Part shown: positions 9,201-17,924 of the stretch, piece after piece
How positions within the stretch are numbered: the stretch's first letter is position 1
How the letters are laid out: each line of letters opens with the position of its first letter
Assembly (NCBI RefSeq): GCF_009674775.1
Contig: NZ_WKKE01000025.1
Span: forward strand, 32,960 to 96,959
Length of the DNA: 64,000 bases
Reading direction: 5' to 3'
Source of the DNA: Flavobacterium sp. LC2016-23
GTDB lineage: Bacteria > Bacteroidota > Bacteroidia > Flavobacteriales > Flavobacteriaceae
Translations under genes and position numbers: made by a program
The notes under the pieces: generated by a model
What the model was told of the DNA's origin: nothing
Seen by the model: the letters and a program-made list of their open reading frames with translations, nothing else
Databases searched by the model: none

Positions 9201-9526
9201 CAAAATTCCTGTCGCCGTGGGCATTTGATACCTCTCAGGACATTCTTTTCGGAATTGAGCTGCACCGAAGCACGGTCATTGACTACATCGAAAAATTATA
9301 TTATGTAGACTATCTGGCCGAACTGGAAATGGCGAAACTAGAAGATCCTACAGAACCCGAAAATGTAAATGATCCTGCTTATCAGGCCGGATTGGAATTC
9401 TTGCCTATAGTGTCGCCATCGAACCCAAAACGCATTCTTGTATCCGTAAAAAATCATATTATTTCTACCGATATAAAAACTTGTAAAGAACCTAATATTC
9501 AAGCACCAGAGATATGTCAATATTAA
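6215..9526 (+). CDS. eCIS baseplate J-like protein (Afp11-type)
   Basis: A 1103-residue baseplate wedge protein. The C-terminal third holds the recognisable baseplate-J region: around residues 855-895 QESDDTYYKRVSERLRHKNR followed by AITLWDYEHLILQEFPEVFRVKC, then a gp6-like tail ending near residue 1060. The N-terminal two thirds (residues 1-750) is a family-specific region of beta-rich segments without a motif I recognise. In Afp/PVC, Afp11 with Afp12 makes the triangular wedge units around the hub. Its last 13 nt overlap the start of the next gene (ATGTCAATATTAA), implying coupled translation. The start MCNNSDHTND was chosen as the first ATG after the repeat-filled gap. Confidence 0.9.
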   Translation: MCNNSDHTNDILFKRNGTDQGDRLNSILDPDNLELHDFDMEDWLLFTYNFARQVKFFETSDSENAAGNWQEIFDHFGLPKDIPYRKDKPYTALKQNISKTLSDIEFEGTLTPHMTLFVCFLKLLELSKTRFNLITKKHLDFFYKDILQIEKLPAKADKVHIIFELAKKSTEERIAPQTQLDAGKDAEGNKLIYETTEELIANKAQITQLKSVYNDITLKEIKASEVANSLDGKGESLKEGSQYWLPFGYTSAEEKYTELPAAKLGFAIASPLLELQEGERNIDITITFKETFTFESGPFTVNDLTDNISIFCSGEKEWLGDFKLNDTTSAISGNQLKLVFQIPKDTPAIVNYNQKILGESFSATQPVIRFLIHTENKKGHSLFRNLVTKTISDITVKVAVKEVKSLALESDTGLLNAAKPFYPFTTQPVKGSSFLINYPEIFSKKWKNVDITINWKNTPTSFQTHYDAYKSKYLTTISKNIFYQGMFMEEIVTELSANQPEDPQPKDNIVVTTPEKSKLILNSNISDLIVDSDAYFKATVSVLNKENWEEKSKETVLFTKKDALYQTIFSVAGNTYDVDKSGPIRLTLNQSFLHALYPKIYTLAIMSKIPETLIPNEAYTPFAESISLNYTAEETTNFTNETEEQYETERIKLFHEAPFGQSEEHSYLKKLARQKAVLDLNSTIASRLVPDYCNGGEFYIGLDEAETLQQVSLLFQILEGSENPLADSFTGKQKVEWFVLCDNQWKNLDNAILGNSIDNFLKSGILKFSIPKQATKTNTLFPGNLIWIKAKMHKAYDAVCKVIDIKTQVVTAEFFDNDNELSHLEKGLPAETISKLITRITQVKSVSQPFNSFNGKPQESDDTYYKRVSERLRHKNRAITLWDYEHLILQEFPEVFRVKCLNHTNNTTNSFLSPGDVTLIVVPDIINKNVFDIYEPRVSSATLNKIQNYISNLNSMHVDAVVINPEYEKVVVKLSVRFYEEYDENFYKKQLNEDIAKFLSPWAFDTSQDILFGIELHRSTVIDYIEKLYYVDYLAELEMAKLEDPTEPENVNDPAYQAGLEFLPIVSPSNPKRILVSVKNHIISTDIKTCKEPNIQAPEICQY

Positions 9527-12216
9527 ATCCACATAGCACTATTCCTAAAAAAGTGGCCACCGAAGACGACCTGGATTTCTTTTACCTGAGAAAAAAAGGT
9601 ATTGAATATATCGAACAGCTCGGGGGCAAATTATGGACCGATTTTAACTCGCATGATCCGGGTATTACGATGCTGGAGATGCTTTGCTACGCCATAACCG
9701 ACCTTGGCATGCGAATGAATCTTCCGATCGAAAATATTCTTGCTTCCGATCAGAAGAGCAAAGATATTGCTTCGCAGTTTTTTAAAGCCTCAGAAGTATT
9801 GCCTACCAGTCCGGTAACGGCGCTCGATTACAGAAAACTGTTTATCGATATTGACGGGGTTAAAAATTGCTGGCCTGCCAAACATAAAAAAACGGTATAT
9901 GTCAATTGCAAAGAGGATAAGTTATCTTATGATTATAAGGATTTTACTGAAGTTCCGAGAGGTTTTAAAAAACAGTTTGAGCTTAAAGGTTTATATGATC
10001 TCTATGTAGATTTTGAAAGCAACAAGCCTTCGGTAATTAAAAGTGTTAAAGAGAAAATAAGAGAAAAATACCATGCCAACAGAAATCTGTGTGAGGACCT
10101 GATCAATATTATAAAAGTGGATGAATATCCGATAAAAATCTGTGCCAGTATTGAGGTAGATACCCAGGCCGATGAAGAAATGGTGCACGCCCTTGTCTTA
10201 CAGGCATTGGATGGTTATTTATCAACAACAGTCCGTTTTTATTCGGTGCAGCAAATGATAGAGAAAGGCTATTCTTCCCTTGAAATTTTTGACGGCCCCA
10301 TCCTGGAAAATGGTTTTATAGATACCAAAGAGTTAATGGAAGCGGAGCTGACCAGCGAAGTACGATTATCGGATATTATAAAATTAATAATGAATGTTCC
10401 GGGAGTGATTACCATCAAAGATATTTCCCTGGGAAATTGCGGCGACGGTGAACCTGATGCCAACCAATGGTTAATCTGTCTCAAAGAATATCAAAAACCG
10501 GTTATATGCTACAAAAGCGTTTTCAATTATAACAAAGGCCTGCTGCCACTCAATATCAATAAGTCACAAGTACAGGTTTATCTGGATGAATTTGAAGCAG
10601 CGAAAGATGAAGCCACCGCTTTTTCAAGCCACAATAAAGAACTGAAACTGCCGAATGGCAATTATCTTGACACAGACAGCTATACCACCATACAAAACGA
10701 TTTTCCGGATACCTACGGAATTGGGGAAACCGGCTTGCCTTCAAGAGCCAGCGTAGCCCGAAAATCTCAGGCCAAACAGCTCAAAGGCTATCTTTTATTC
10801 TTTGATCAGATTTTGGGCAGCTATTTTAAACATTTAGGTCAGGTGAATGAAATGCTTTCGGTAAGCGGCAATCTTACTAAAACGTTCTTTACCCAGGCCA
10901 TAAAAGATATCGAAGGGCTTAGCGAACTGGTAAATGACTATCCTGAAAACAATGATGAATACCTGACCGAGATTCTTTTTAAACAACTGGACAATAATAT
11001 CGAAAGAAGAAATGCTATTCTGGACCATCTTTTAGGGCGTTTTGCAGAACGTTTTTCTGAATATGTTTTCATCAACAAAAGTATATACGGTACGGCTACA
11101 GACGAAGTGGTGCTGAAAACTAAAGAAGACTTTCTGAAAGATTATAAAATCGTAAGCAAAAACCGCGGCAATTCCTTTAACTATTACAAACAGCCGAATA
11201 GCAATTTATGGGATACTGATAATGTCTCGGGTGTAAAAAAGAGGATTTCGAGACTGCTGGGTATCAAAGATTACAAGCGAAGACACCTTTCCGATTCTTT
11301 TGTTGATCTCTACCATTTTATTGATTCCGACAATCAGCTGGTGTACCGATGGAGAATCAGGGATAGGGAAAATAATATCATCCTCTCGGCCACCGAGGAG
11401 TATTACGATACCTCAGCCGCCAACAGGGAATTGTATTTTGCCGTTTTACAAATTATACAGACGCGGGAATATAATGTGGAAGAGGCCTTTAAAAACGGAA
11501 TTTCGGATCCTGAAGTGATTGATAATATTCAGATCCATCAGGCCGATTCCGGCAGGTATTCGTATGACATTATTAATCCGTTAATCAAAGACGAAGACAA
11601 TGCCGACCGCATTATTGCAAAACGCTATACGTATTATGACACCCTTGAGGAAGTAAAACAGTCTATTCTGGACCTGATTTATTTCATGAAAGAAGTTTTT
11701 ACAGAGGAGGGAATGTTTATAGTCGAACACATGATGCTTCGTCCGGATGTGAGTCTGACTACGGTAAATCCGGAAACCTTTTTACCGATTTGTACCGATG
11801 AGTGCAAAACCTGCGAACCTCTGGATCCCTACTCCTATCGTGTGAGCATAGTTCTGCCCGGGTACACCCTGCGTTTCGCCAACACCGATTTTAGAAACTA
11901 TATGGAAAAAGTAATCAAGGAAGAATTACCGGCACACGTACTGGCAAAAATCTGCTGGGTCGGGCATCGGAAAAATGAAATTGAAAACCCGGCAGAGAAT
12001 GAACTTTTACAGCTTGAAAACACTTACAAAGCCTATTTGTTTGCTAAAACGGGGCTGAACCAGGAACAACCGGAAACCGAATTAATAGCATTTATTAAGT
12101 CCCTATCCAACCTCAGCAATTTATATCCTACGGGAAGACTATTTGATTGCAGCGACGAAAATGAAAATCAATTCGAAAAAATAATACTAGGAAAAACAAA
12201 TTTAGGATCACTATAA
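9514..12216 (+). CDS. eCIS baseplate wedge protein (Afp12-type)
   Basis: A 900-residue protein that opens with a segment typical of contractile-tail wedge proteins: residues 20-75 with FFYLRKKGIEYIEQLGG, WTDFNSHDPGITMLEMLCYA and ITDLGMRMNLPIENIL. It lies in the Afp12 slot directly after the J-like gene, overlapping it by 13 nt. The central part has SRASVARKSQAKQLKGYLLFFDQILGSYFKHLGQV, a helix-rich stretch common in Bacteroidota eCIS homologs. A Cys cluster (CTDECKTCEP near residue 768-778) might bind a metal, but this is inference. With the J-like protein it should form the baseplate wedge. Confidence 0.85.
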   Translation: MSILNPHSTIPKKVATEDDLDFFYLRKKGIEYIEQLGGKLWTDFNSHDPGITMLEMLCYAITDLGMRMNLPIENILASDQKSKDIASQFFKASEVLPTSPVTALDYRKLFIDIDGVKNCWPAKHKKTVYVNCKEDKLSYDYKDFTEVPRGFKKQFELKGLYDLYVDFESNKPSVIKSVKEKIREKYHANRNLCEDLINIIKVDEYPIKICASIEVDTQADEEMVHALVLQALDGYLSTTVRFYSVQQMIEKGYSSLEIFDGPILENGFIDTKELMEAELTSEVRLSDIIKLIMNVPGVITIKDISLGNCGDGEPDANQWLICLKEYQKPVICYKSVFNYNKGLLPLNINKSQVQVYLDEFEAAKDEATAFSSHNKELKLPNGNYLDTDSYTTIQNDFPDTYGIGETGLPSRASVARKSQAKQLKGYLLFFDQILGSYFKHLGQVNEMLSVSGNLTKTFFTQAIKDIEGLSELVNDYPENNDEYLTEILFKQLDNNIERRNAILDHLLGRFAERFSEYVFINKSIYGTATDEVVLKTKEDFLKDYKIVSKNRGNSFNYYKQPNSNLWDTDNVSGVKKRISRLLGIKDYKRRHLSDSFVDLYHFIDSDNQLVYRWRIRDRENNIILSATEEYYDTSAANRELYFAVLQIIQTREYNVEEAFKNGISDPEVIDNIQIHQADSGRYSYDIINPLIKDEDNADRIIAKRYTYYDTLEEVKQSILDLIYFMKEVFTEEGMFIVEHMMLRPDVSLTTVNPETFLPICTDECKTCEPLDPYSYRVSIVLPGYTLRFANTDFRNYMEKVIKEELPAHVLAKICWVGHRKNEIENPAENELLQLENTYKAYLFAKTGLNQEQPETELIAFIKSLSNLSNLYPTGRLFDCSDENENQFEKIILGKTNLGSL

Positions 12217-12228
12217 ATACCATTCAAC

Positions 12229-15200
12229 ATGTTAGCAAAACTTTCAACCATAACAACTCTGTACCGAAAATTTACAAAAAATCAGGTACTTACAGAAGGA
12301 CATCTTAACGAGATTGTAGATTATTTTGATGATCAGGACCGTCTTTCCAGAATTGGTCTCAGTGGCGTAGGGATCATTTGCGGTTTTCAGGTTTCTTATA
12401 ATGAAACGGCAAAAAACATCTCCATAACACAGGGCAGCGGAATAACTACGGATGGTGACCTGCTGCATCTCTATAATACAATTCCGAACGGTGAAAAAAT
12501 TATTGATCTTGAAAGCAAACAATACACGCACTACAAAGTACACGACAATAAAAAGGCAGCCTACAAACCCTATTTTTATAATGGCAGTGAGCAGCTGGAA
12601 ATCTTCGAACTTTTAACATATGAACAGCAGGCGCTTGATAATGCCAATACTTTTCCGATACAATATCTGAAAGACAATACAGGACTGGACGTACATGACG
12701 CTGTACTGTTATTGTATATCGAATCGTATGAAAAAGATCTGGATCTCTGTGTCAGCCTTTCCTGCGACAATCAGGGATTGGAAATTATTGGCAATCACAA
12801 GGCGCTTTTGGTGAGCAAAACGGTTGCGGCACAAATTAACAGCCACGATAAAATGATTACGGCTACCAATTTCGCCAACCTCTACCATACATTACCCGAC
12901 ATCGTTTCCAACCGCATTGTACTGCAGCCGGAAAATTTCAAGAATTACGATGAAGTCAAAAAGAAATTTGCCAAAGGGATCTTTAAGAACAATGTGGTGA
13001 ATAAACTGCGTGAGGGTTTTGAAATCCTATTGAACGGTTTACAAATGCCGGTTATGCTTGCTTCTATTAAAAAAAACCTGAACGAATTATACAGTTTTAA
13101 CGAAAACAATGTCCCTCCGGATTTTCAATACCGCTACGATCTGCTTAACGATTTAATTGACACGTACAACGAGATAAAGCTCCTGTTAGCCACTATGGAT
13201 GGTGAATTTTGCTGTCCGGACCTTAAATCGTTTCCCAAACACTTAATGCTTGGAGAAGTAGTAAAAACCGGGCCTTGTTTTGAATACCGACACGCTTTTT
13301 ACAAATCACCTTTGCTTACCGGTCAAAACCTGAGTACCTGCAAAGATTGTTTGCCACTGGACGCGCTTGACGAACCTGGTACTGAAGATACAATTTCAGA
13401 ATTTGTGATCGATCTGGAAGGCAAGGAAATTAAAATCTGCTACGGAAAAAACACGGACCTGCAGCAATTGTACAGCCTTATTAAACGCTGCGTACAACTA
13501 TTGGCCAACTATAATGTTAATTACAATACCATAAAAATTACACCGAGTTTTAAATTAGGTGTTTTAGGTAAAAAAGCGATTCCGTTTTATAATAATGTGG
13601 GAAATCACCTTATTGAACTTTGGGATTACGAAAAAACGGCTTTAGGAAAACAACGCAGCAACAGGAGTTATCACGACAACCTTTTAAATACAAAACGTCC
13701 GCTGGAAGTTGTAGCAGACCATGATTTCTATAGAATTGAAGGGCATCACGGAAAGAATTACAAAGAGGCACTAAAAACCATTCAGGACATCAGACGTCAG
13801 AACGGTTTAGGATTCAATGTAGCAGTACTGGCCATCAATGCCTATGAAGCGCAGGAAGTGATGGAGAATTTCACCTCTTACTACCTGAACAAAAATCATG
13901 GCTACGAACATAAAGCCGGTGTAGCCCCCGGAGGCACCTTTGTCATGATTTACATTGAAGGAGAATACAGCCAGTATCCGTACTATTATGGCTATGGGTA
14001 TCCGTATGAATTTCCACGCGGAAACTCGCTGGCCGGTGATTTTGAGAAAGAGGGTGATAATGGGGAATCCGTTGTATTAAATCCAATCGTAGCCGACTTT
14101 ACCCTGCCTTATTTATGCTGCGATGATAACTTCATCACGCTGTCTTTACCGGTAAACAAACTCTGTTTTGATGATACCACCCCGTATTACCCGTTTCATG
14201 TCACACCGACCGGAGGTTTTGTAAAGGCTGATATCGACGAAGATTTAAACGGAGGCGTTACCACAAATCAATACGGCGAATTTGTTTTTGATCCGAAACT
14301 GGTCAGCGAAGAACTAATCGGGAAACCCATCTCTTTTACGGTTAATAATTTCGAAACAAAATGCGAAGTAACCATTTTCAGAAAACCAAAATTTGATTTT
14401 ACCATTATAATCACCAAATCAGAGAAAACGAATGAAGTTACGGCCGATTTTACTATTACCGGAGAAAATCAGGAAGGCATGAAGTACGTTTGGAATTTTG
14501 GTGACGGGACCGATAGCATCACTACTACAGAAACAAAAATGCAGCATATTTATAAATATAAAGTACCTGCTAAAGACAGCTATAGTTTCCCGGTAACCGT
14601 TATCGGGGACAATGGAAATTGCAGTTTTCAGGTCAACCATTCGGTAGTTTTTGAGATCACCGATATCAAAATCAGCATTAAGACCAGATTCGTCTGCAGA
14701 AATGACGATACACCGTATGTTCTTACCATCGAATCCCCAACCAACAAAGTAATCTTAAGCGGTGACGGTGTTTCTCAGGATGATGCGGGACAATATGTTT
14801 TTATTGGTTATAATGTTCCTGAAAATGTAGACAAAGTCGTAATATTCGCAAATGGCAAACCTACAGATCTTGTCATTACCCTGCAAAATCCGCCGTTTGC
14901 ACGCTTCAATTATGCGATAAAAGGCGATGATCTTATACTTACCAATAATGCTGCAGATGCAGAAAGATATACATGGGATATTTCGGGAGAAATAATAGAA
15001 ACAGAATCTAAAGACCCAATAATACGCTCTGTCTCTAAATATGACAGCGGATCTATCACGGTATCACTTACGGCAATGAATAAAAGATGTGGTGAAAGCA
15101 CAGATGCAAAAGAGATTATTCTTAAAGAGCCTGTTGAAACAAATCCATGTCTTGAAACGGTAAGTGCATTTACTAAAACAACAATTGAAGAAATAGCAAG

Positions 15201-15678
15201 AATAAAACTCCTTCGCGAATTTAAAAATTTTAGTACCGAAACTATTGATTTGACAAATCAAATTGAAAAACAATTGATGACCGTTGACAAAAAAGTGGAT
15301 GGTTTTGTAAATGGCGAATTTAATAATCAATTAGCTGAAATGTTTACTGCTCTTATTTACGATACTTTACTATTAGCGGTAAGAAATGCTAAAACTGCCT
15401 CGGAGAAAAATGTACTGAGTTTCCTTGTCGAAAACCATATTTCGCTGTTTTATTATATTCTAAAATGTCAGAAACCAGACAGACTAAAAGAATTTGAACA
15501 ACAGATTACCACAATTTCAACCCGTTTCGAAACACTGTTAAAAGGTTTTGTAGAAATGAAATACAATACGGACCCTAAAGGAACACTAAAAAAATTCCTT
15601 GAAGATATGGGGGTACTATTTAAAGGATTGAAATTTATTTTAAATGGAATCAAATTACAATTAGAAAATTTAGCCTAA
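12229..15678 (+). CDS. large PKD-domain eCIS protein in the fibre (Afp13) position
   Basis: A 1149-residue protein starting MLAKLSTITTLYRKFTKNQVLTEGHLNEIVDYFDDQDRL, an N-terminus suited to attach to the baseplate wedge. Residues 1-120 include GVGIICGFQV and GSGITTDGDLL, resembling phage wedge/fibre-base modules. A PKD-like beta-sandwich lies near residues 730-800 with the hallmark WNFGDG at about 755; a second, weaker one lies near 880-950 (YTWDISGE). The C-terminus (1000-1149) is helical. There is no collagen-like or adenovirus-knob sequence, so it does not look like the classical Afp13 fibre, but by position and PKD content it may be the surface-binding appendage. No function is proven. It is 12 nt after the Afp12-type gene and abuts the tape measure gene. 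Confidence 0.75.
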   Translation: MLAKLSTITTLYRKFTKNQVLTEGHLNEIVDYFDDQDRLSRIGLSGVGIICGFQVSYNETAKNISITQGSGITTDGDLLHLYNTIPNGEKIIDLESKQYTHYKVHDNKKAAYKPYFYNGSEQLEIFELLTYEQQALDNANTFPIQYLKDNTGLDVHDAVLLLYIESYEKDLDLCVSLSCDNQGLEIIGNHKALLVSKTVAAQINSHDKMITATNFANLYHTLPDIVSNRIVLQPENFKNYDEVKKKFAKGIFKNNVVNKLREGFEILLNGLQMPVMLASIKKNLNELYSFNENNVPPDFQYRYDLLNDLIDTYNEIKLLLATMDGEFCCPDLKSFPKHLMLGEVVKTGPCFEYRHAFYKSPLLTGQNLSTCKDCLPLDALDEPGTEDTISEFVIDLEGKEIKICYGKNTDLQQLYSLIKRCVQLLANYNVNYNTIKITPSFKLGVLGKKAIPFYNNVGNHLIELWDYEKTALGKQRSNRSYHDNLLNTKRPLEVVADHDFYRIEGHHGKNYKEALKTIQDIRRQNGLGFNVAVLAINAYEAQEVMENFTSYYLNKNHGYEHKAGVAPGGTFVMIYIEGEYSQYPYYYGYGYPYEFPRGNSLAGDFEKEGDNGESVVLNPIVADFTLPYLCCDDNFITLSLPVNKLCFDDTTPYYPFHVTPTGGFVKADIDEDLNGGVTTNQYGEFVFDPKLVSEELIGKPISFTVNNFETKCEVTIFRKPKFDFTIIITKSEKTNEVTADFTITGENQEGMKYVWNFGDGTDSITTTETKMQHIYKYKVPAKDSYSFPVTVIGDNGNCSFQVNHSVVFEITDIKISIKTRFVCRNDDTPYVLTIESPTNKVILSGDGVSQDDAGQYVFIGYNVPENVDKVVIFANGKPTDLVITLQNPPFARFNYAIKGDDLILTNNAADAERYTWDISGEIIETESKDPIIRSVSKYDSGSITVSLTAMNKRCGESTDAKEIILKEPVETNPCLETVSAFTKTTIEEIARIKLLREFKNFSTETIDLTNQIEKQLMTVDKKVDGFVNGEFNNQLAEMFTALIYDTLLLAVRNAKTASEKNVLSFLVENHISLFYYILKCQKPDRLKEFEQQITTISTRFETLLKGFVEMKYNTDPKGTLKKFLEDMGVLFKGLKFILNGIKLQLENLA

Positions 15679-17337
15679 ATGCAGACTGCTAACCGACATA
15701 GTATCAATAAACTATTTGTTGAGGTCCATACGCCTTCTAAAGAAAACGCGTATTACCTGAAAGACCATCTGGACACGTTTCTAAAAGAAGAATTATTTCC
15801 TCTTTTAGAAACGTATTTTAATACGCTCGATAAGAAAATGCCTTTGCACAGTCTTCAGATCGAAAAATTAAATATGGATTTTTCTATTGCTGCTGCTATT
15901 GATTTTGAAATTATAAAACTCGAAATTATCAATCAGTTTCAAAAACAAATAGAGAAACAAATCGAACAGGGCTTTTCTGATACAAAACAGTTCACCTTCG
16001 TTAAGAATAAAGAAAAAGACCTGAATGCCTTCTTCACTTTTTTAGAAACCGGAACCCATTCATGGTGGTCTGATCCGGCAAGCACGCTTGACGTAACAGC
16101 AGAAGATCCCTTTGAAAAAATGATTGGAGACAAAGCTTTTGAGTTTAAATTACGAAATGCATTAGAAAGCCGTCCAGTCAGAACCCGGTTTATAAAACAA
16201 TTATCCGATGACCAGATTTTCACTATTCTAAAAAACACCTTCCTTTTAGAATTAGCTGCTGAAGAAACGACATCGAAAAATATTACCCAAATTAAAAACA
16301 GTATAAAAACTGTTGTTGCACCATCCGGAACAGGAGTACAGCAGAGAAATCTAATTTGGGATATCGTCCTGTCAGAGCTGTTAAAGCATAACGACAGTAT
16401 CCTAAAAGAAAAATTAGTTTCCCTGATGGCTTCTTTTGATGCGGTTCGAAAATACGATTCAAAATTGGTTTTAGAACACCTCAATAAGCAAATCATAAAC
16501 AAATCTGTTTTAGAAGTACTCGGCAATCTTGCTCATGAAGTCCTGACACTAACCACTATTCTGGAACAAAAAGCATTAGCAATACTGCAAAAAAACAGCA
16601 GTAACAACAGTAACAAAAACACTAACAAAAACACTAACAAAAACACTAACAAAAACACTAACAACAGTAACAACAACAACAACAAATCGATACAATCTAA
16701 TTTTTCGAAAACCGATGAAACTGCGGCATCGGGTACTCAAAAAGATTTAGAAATGAATGCTCGTTTACATACTAACGAGGCCAAAGAAGCCGAAATTTTG
16801 GATCCTGCTTTATTTTTAAATGACGAAACGATTCCTGAAATTCCTTCCAATCATTATGTAAATAATGCGGGACTGATACTACTTCATCCTTTCCTGAAAC
16901 AGCTTTTTGTGAATTGTGAATTACTGAATAAAGACAATACGATAACAGATCCCGAGGTTGCCGCACATCTTTTACATTATACCGCAACAGCAAAAGAGCA
17001 GGATTATGAGAATGAAATGCTGTTCGAAAAATTACTGTGCAACATTCCGCTCAGCCAAACCATTAACCGAAATATCATACTGCCAGAAGCGTTCAAAAAA
17101 CACAGCAATGAAATGCTTCGGGCGGCTTTAGACCACTGGCCGGTCATGAAGAACTCTTCTGCCGCCTTATTGCAAAACGAATATTTACAAAGACCCGGAA
17201 AAATAATCCTGACCGGAGATAATCCAAAAGTCCTTGTAGAACGAAAAACACAGGACATCTTGCTGGATAAGATTACCTGGAATATAGGAATCGTAAAACT
17301 GGCCTGGAAAAACAAAGTAATTTTTGTGGACTGGTAA
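15679..17337 (+). CDS. eCIS tape measure protein (CIS_TMP, Afp14-type)
   Basis: A 552-residue protein with the conserved N-terminus of contractile-injection tape measure proteins: HSINKLFVEVHTPSKENAYYLKDH, then LDTFLKEELFPLLETYF. The C-terminal third has the second conserved part (NHYVNNAGLILLHPFLKQLF, ATAKEQDYENEMLFEKLLCN, ending VIFVDW). The middle (residues 310-340) is a low-complexity Asn/Lys/Thr/Ser tract encoded by a 12-bp tandem repeat. Tape measure proteins span the tube lumen and set its length. The gene begins immediately after the previous stop (TAAATG, zero spacing) and is followed 11 nt later by the NTase-like gene. Confidence 0.9.
   Translation: MQTANRHSINKLFVEVHTPSKENAYYLKDHLDTFLKEELFPLLETYFNTLDKKMPLHSLQIEKLNMDFSIAAAIDFEIIKLEIINQFQKQIEKQIEQGFSDTKQFTFVKNKEKDLNAFFTFLETGTHSWWSDPASTLDVTAEDPFEKMIGDKAFEFKLRNALESRPVRTRFIKQLSDDQIFTILKNTFLLELAAEETTSKNITQIKNSIKTVVAPSGTGVQQRNLIWDIVLSELLKHNDSILKEKLVSLMASFDAVRKYDSKLVLEHLNKQIINKSVLEVLGNLAHEVLTLTTILEQKALAILQKNSSNNSNKNTNKNTNKNTNKNTNNSNNNNNKSIQSNFSKTDETAASGTQKDLEMNARLHTNEAKEAEILDPALFLNDETIPEIPSNHYVNNAGLILLHPFLKQLFVNCELLNKDNTITDPEVAAHLLHYTATAKEQDYENEMLFEKLLCNIPLSQTINRNIILPEAFKKHSNEMLRAALDHWPVMKNSSAALLQNEYLQRPGKIILTGDNPKVLVERKTQDILLDKITWNIGIVKLAWKNKVIFVDW
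16612..16659 (+). repeat. 12-bp tandem repeat (4 perfect units) in the tape measure gene
   Basis: Four perfect AACAAAAACACT units encode Asn-Lys-Asn-Thr repeats, flanked by degenerate AACAGTAAC and AACAACAAC units. Because 12 is a multiple of three, copy-number change would lengthen or shorten the protein without a frameshift. Confidence 0.95.
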
Positions 17338-17348
17338 TTTTAAAAAAT

Positions 17349-17924
17349 ATGGAAACTGAAGAAAAAACATTCCTGAAGGAAGATGAAAAAAACATTTTCT
17401 ATGAGCAGCAACAGGCGCTTAAAAATATTTTTGACAAACTCGATTTGTCAAAAATTGCATTTGTAGGCGGAATTGCAGATTATATAAATCTTCGCAGTTA
17501 TTATGATATGCCCGTAAATGATATCGATATTATTTATGAAGATGAAGACGTTTTATTGCCCATTAAGGAACAGGACGGAATTACAAGATTTTTTAGCAGG
17601 TTTTATAATATAAATGTCGGGGAAGTTTTAGTCTCGGAATTCTTTGTCAATAATAAGAATGTTCACACGGATTATTACAAAAGAATTTTTTCCAAAATAG
17701 AACTCACGCAATCACCCTTACTTGGCAGGATGGTCTGGCATGCTACTTTTAATGAGATGAAAGTATTCCATAACACACAGTTACCGGAAGTAACCTCAGC
17801 GGCAATGGGTCACAAATACGAATGGAAAAGACTTTACAAACACAGCAAAAAAGCTTCGTTATACAACAATGTATGCTATTTGGAAGAAAAACAGCTGCTT
17901 CAAACGCTTAAAAAACAATTATGA
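17349..17924 (+). CDS. nucleotidyltransferase-like protein in the eCIS cluster
   Basis: A 191-residue protein. Residues 38-62 read FVGGIADYINLRSYY followed by D53 and NDIDIIY: a GG pair (40-41), an Arg (49) and an acidic pair D58-x-D60. This arrangement resembles the active-site signature of small nucleotidyltransferases of the AbiEii/MNT type (GG ... R ... D-[IV]-D). A third carboxylate expected later in the fold cannot be assigned with certainty. It has no signal peptide or membrane segment. Its stop overlaps the next gene by 4 nt (ATGA), so the two are probably made together. It could be a modifying enzyme acting on the particle or a delivered toxin; the sequence cannot separate these. The family call is tentative, the gene is certain. 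Confidence 0.6.
   Translation: METEEKTFLKEDEKNIFYEQQQALKNIFDKLDLSKIAFVGGIADYINLRSYYDMPVNDIDIIYEDEDVLLPIKEQDGITRFFSRFYNINVGEVLVSEFFVNNKNVHTDYYKRIFSKIELTQSPLLGRMVWHATFNEMKVFHNTQLPEVTSAAMGHKYEWKRLYKHSKKASLYNNVCYLEEKQLLQTLKKQL

Noticed and set aside
9514..9526. Possible frameshift between the J-like and Afp12-type genes
   Set aside because: Both have full-length domains and a good start at 9514; a 13-nt overlap is normal in this operon.
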